NCBI GenBank assembly: GCA_934512105.1 | Contig: CAKSWQ010000025.1 | Span: 1 to 30,873 of the forward strand | DNA from: an uncultured Faecalibacterium sp. | GTDB taxonomy: Bacteria; Bacillota; Clostridia; Oscillospirales; Ruminococcaceae | Length of the DNA stretch: 30,873 nucleotides | Reading direction: 5' to 3' | Shown here: one piece after another, positions 30,038 to 30,873 of the stretch | Layout of the letters: each line of letters starts with the position of its first letter | Position numbering within the stretch: the stretch's first letter is position 1 | Made by a program: the position numbers and the translations under genes | The notes under the pieces: model-generated | Told to the model about the DNA's origin: nothing | Databases searched by the model: none | The model's input: the letters and a program-made list of their open reading frames with translations, nothing else

Positions 30038-30873
30038 ATGCTGATCCCTGTTCTGTTGTTTATCGTGGGTCTGCTGTGCCTGATCAAGGGCGGCGACTGG
30101 TTTGTGGACGGTGCCACCGGCATCGCCCGCCGCTTCCATGTGCCGGAGCTGCTCATCGGTGCCACGGTGGTGTCCATCGGTACCACCCTGCCGGAGGTCA
30201 TGGTGTCCACCACCTCTGCGCTCACCGGTCACGGCGAGATCGCCTACGGCAACGCCATCGGCTCGGTCATCTGCAACGCAGCCCTGATCGCCGCCATCAC
30301 CATTGCGGTGCGCCCGGGCAAGGTTGACCCCAAGAGCCTGCGCACCCCGGTGGCCTTCTTCTTTGTGGCTGCCGCTTTCTATGCCGGTGTGGCCTACACC
30401 ACCGGCTCCTTCACCCGCCCGGTGGGTCTGATCCTGCTGGCCATGTTCGTGGCTTACATCGTGTGCAACGTGCTGGCCATGAAGAACGCCCCCGCCCCGG
30501 AAGAGGAGGAGCAGGCAGAGGAAGGCTCTTTTGCCAAGGAGCTGGGTCTGCTTGCCATCGGCGCAGTGCTCATTGCGGTGGGCGCTGACCTGCTGGTGGA
30601 CAACGGTACCCTCATCGCACAGGCACTGGGCGTGCCGGAGTCGGTCATTGCGCTGACCTTTGTGGCACTGGGCACCTCCCTGCCGGAGCTGGTCACTGCC
30701 ATCACTTCGCTGGCTAAAGGTCACGGTGCGCTGTCGCTGGGCAATGTCATCGGTGCAAACGTGTTCAATCTGGTGCTGGTCAGCGGCGTGTCTGTCACGC
30801 TGGCACCCTTCAGCATCCCGCAGAACTCCACCATCGCAGGCATGAACGCCTCGCTGGTGATGGATATCCCGGT
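30038..30873 (+). CDS. CaCA-family calcium/sodium antiporter-like protein (3' end cut)
   Basis: The first 278 residues of an integral membrane protein of the Ca2+/cation antiporter superfamily (YrbG type, usually about 320 residues); the window ends before the stop. Both alpha-repeats are present: GATVVSIGTTLPEVMVS with GNAIGSVICNAALI in the first half, and ALTFVALGTSLPELVTA with GNVIGANVFNLVLV in the second. The acidic residue of each GT(T/S)LPE is an ion ligand. An acidic loop (PAPEEEEQAEE) near residue 150 separates the halves. The ATG has AAAAAAGGAG seven bases upstream. Control by a manganese riboswitch suggests that Mn2+ export is the physiological job, possibly beside Ca2+. Confidence 0.88.
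   Translation, partial: MLIPVLLFIVGLLCLIKGGDWFVDGATGIARRFHVPELLIGATVVSIGTTLPEVMVSTTSALTGHGEIAYGNAIGSVICNAALIAAITIAVRPGKVDPKSLRTPVAFFFVAAAFYAGVAYTTGSFTRPVGLILLAMFVAYIVCNVLAMKNAPAPEEEEQAEEGSFAKELGLLAIGAVLIAVGADLLVDNGTLIAQALGVPESVIALTFVALGTSLPELVTAITSLAKGHGALSLGNVIGANVFNLVLVSGVSVTLAPFSIPQNSTIAGMNASLVMDIP

Overview
The window reads as a chromosome segment of a gut Firmicute of the Faecalibacterium / Oscillospiraceae type. This is inferred from G+C-rich, C/G-ending codon use, strong AGGAGG-type ribosome binding sites, canonical TTGACA/TATAAT promoters, hairpin-plus-T terminators, a yybP-ykoY riboswitch and the gene content (DUF5058, GH3 enzymes, an Old Yellow Enzyme fusion, FucO, HicAB). No rRNA, CRISPR array or intact prophage is visible.

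Layout. 1-710 is decayed DNA: a broken tyrosine-recombinase remnant and a fragment of an MgtA-like P-type ATPase. 765-4191 is a metal-themed block. A ZIP transporter is followed by a tightly overlapping three-gene operon: an LCM-family SAM methyltransferase, a ketopantoate-reductase-like dehydrogenase and an ATC-hydrolase-like protein. Nearly the same 18-bp palindrome lies between promoter and start codon in both units. 4751-5799 holds a low-molecular-weight tyrosine phosphatase with a frameshifted start and a pentapeptide-repeat protein. 6059-7768 encodes two adjacent membrane proteins (DUF5058 plus partner) behind a promoter and a leader hairpin. 7845-8080 is a small element with no gene whose end hairpins look like those of IS200/IS605.

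8306-21030 is the most coherent functional block, all on the plus strand. It holds a 1160-residue fusion (Old Yellow Enzyme / FAD-NAD domain / extended SDR / zinc-ribbon-like tail), a classical SDR, an AraC regulator, a membrane-anchored GH3 glycosidase with inverted domain order and three C-terminal 110-residue repeats, a second GH3, and a GtrA-family protein. The combination suggests removal of sugars from glycosides followed by ene- and keto-reduction of the aglycone, or reduction of steroid/bile-acid-like enones. The substrate cannot be read from sequence.

21387-26495 is on the minus strand: a sugar-phosphate-isomerase-like TIM barrel, an ABC ATPase and its FtsX-type permease, and a HicAB toxin-antitoxin pair with a palindromic operator on its promoter. 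tRNA-Thr(TGT), also minus, follows. The plus strand resumes with fucO (lactaldehyde reductase), a duplicated-domain membrane protein of the PF06541 family and, after a manganese-type riboswitch, a CaCA-family cation antiporter cut by the window end.

Positions, motifs and hairpins were read by eye. Family names rest on motif recognition, not on searches.
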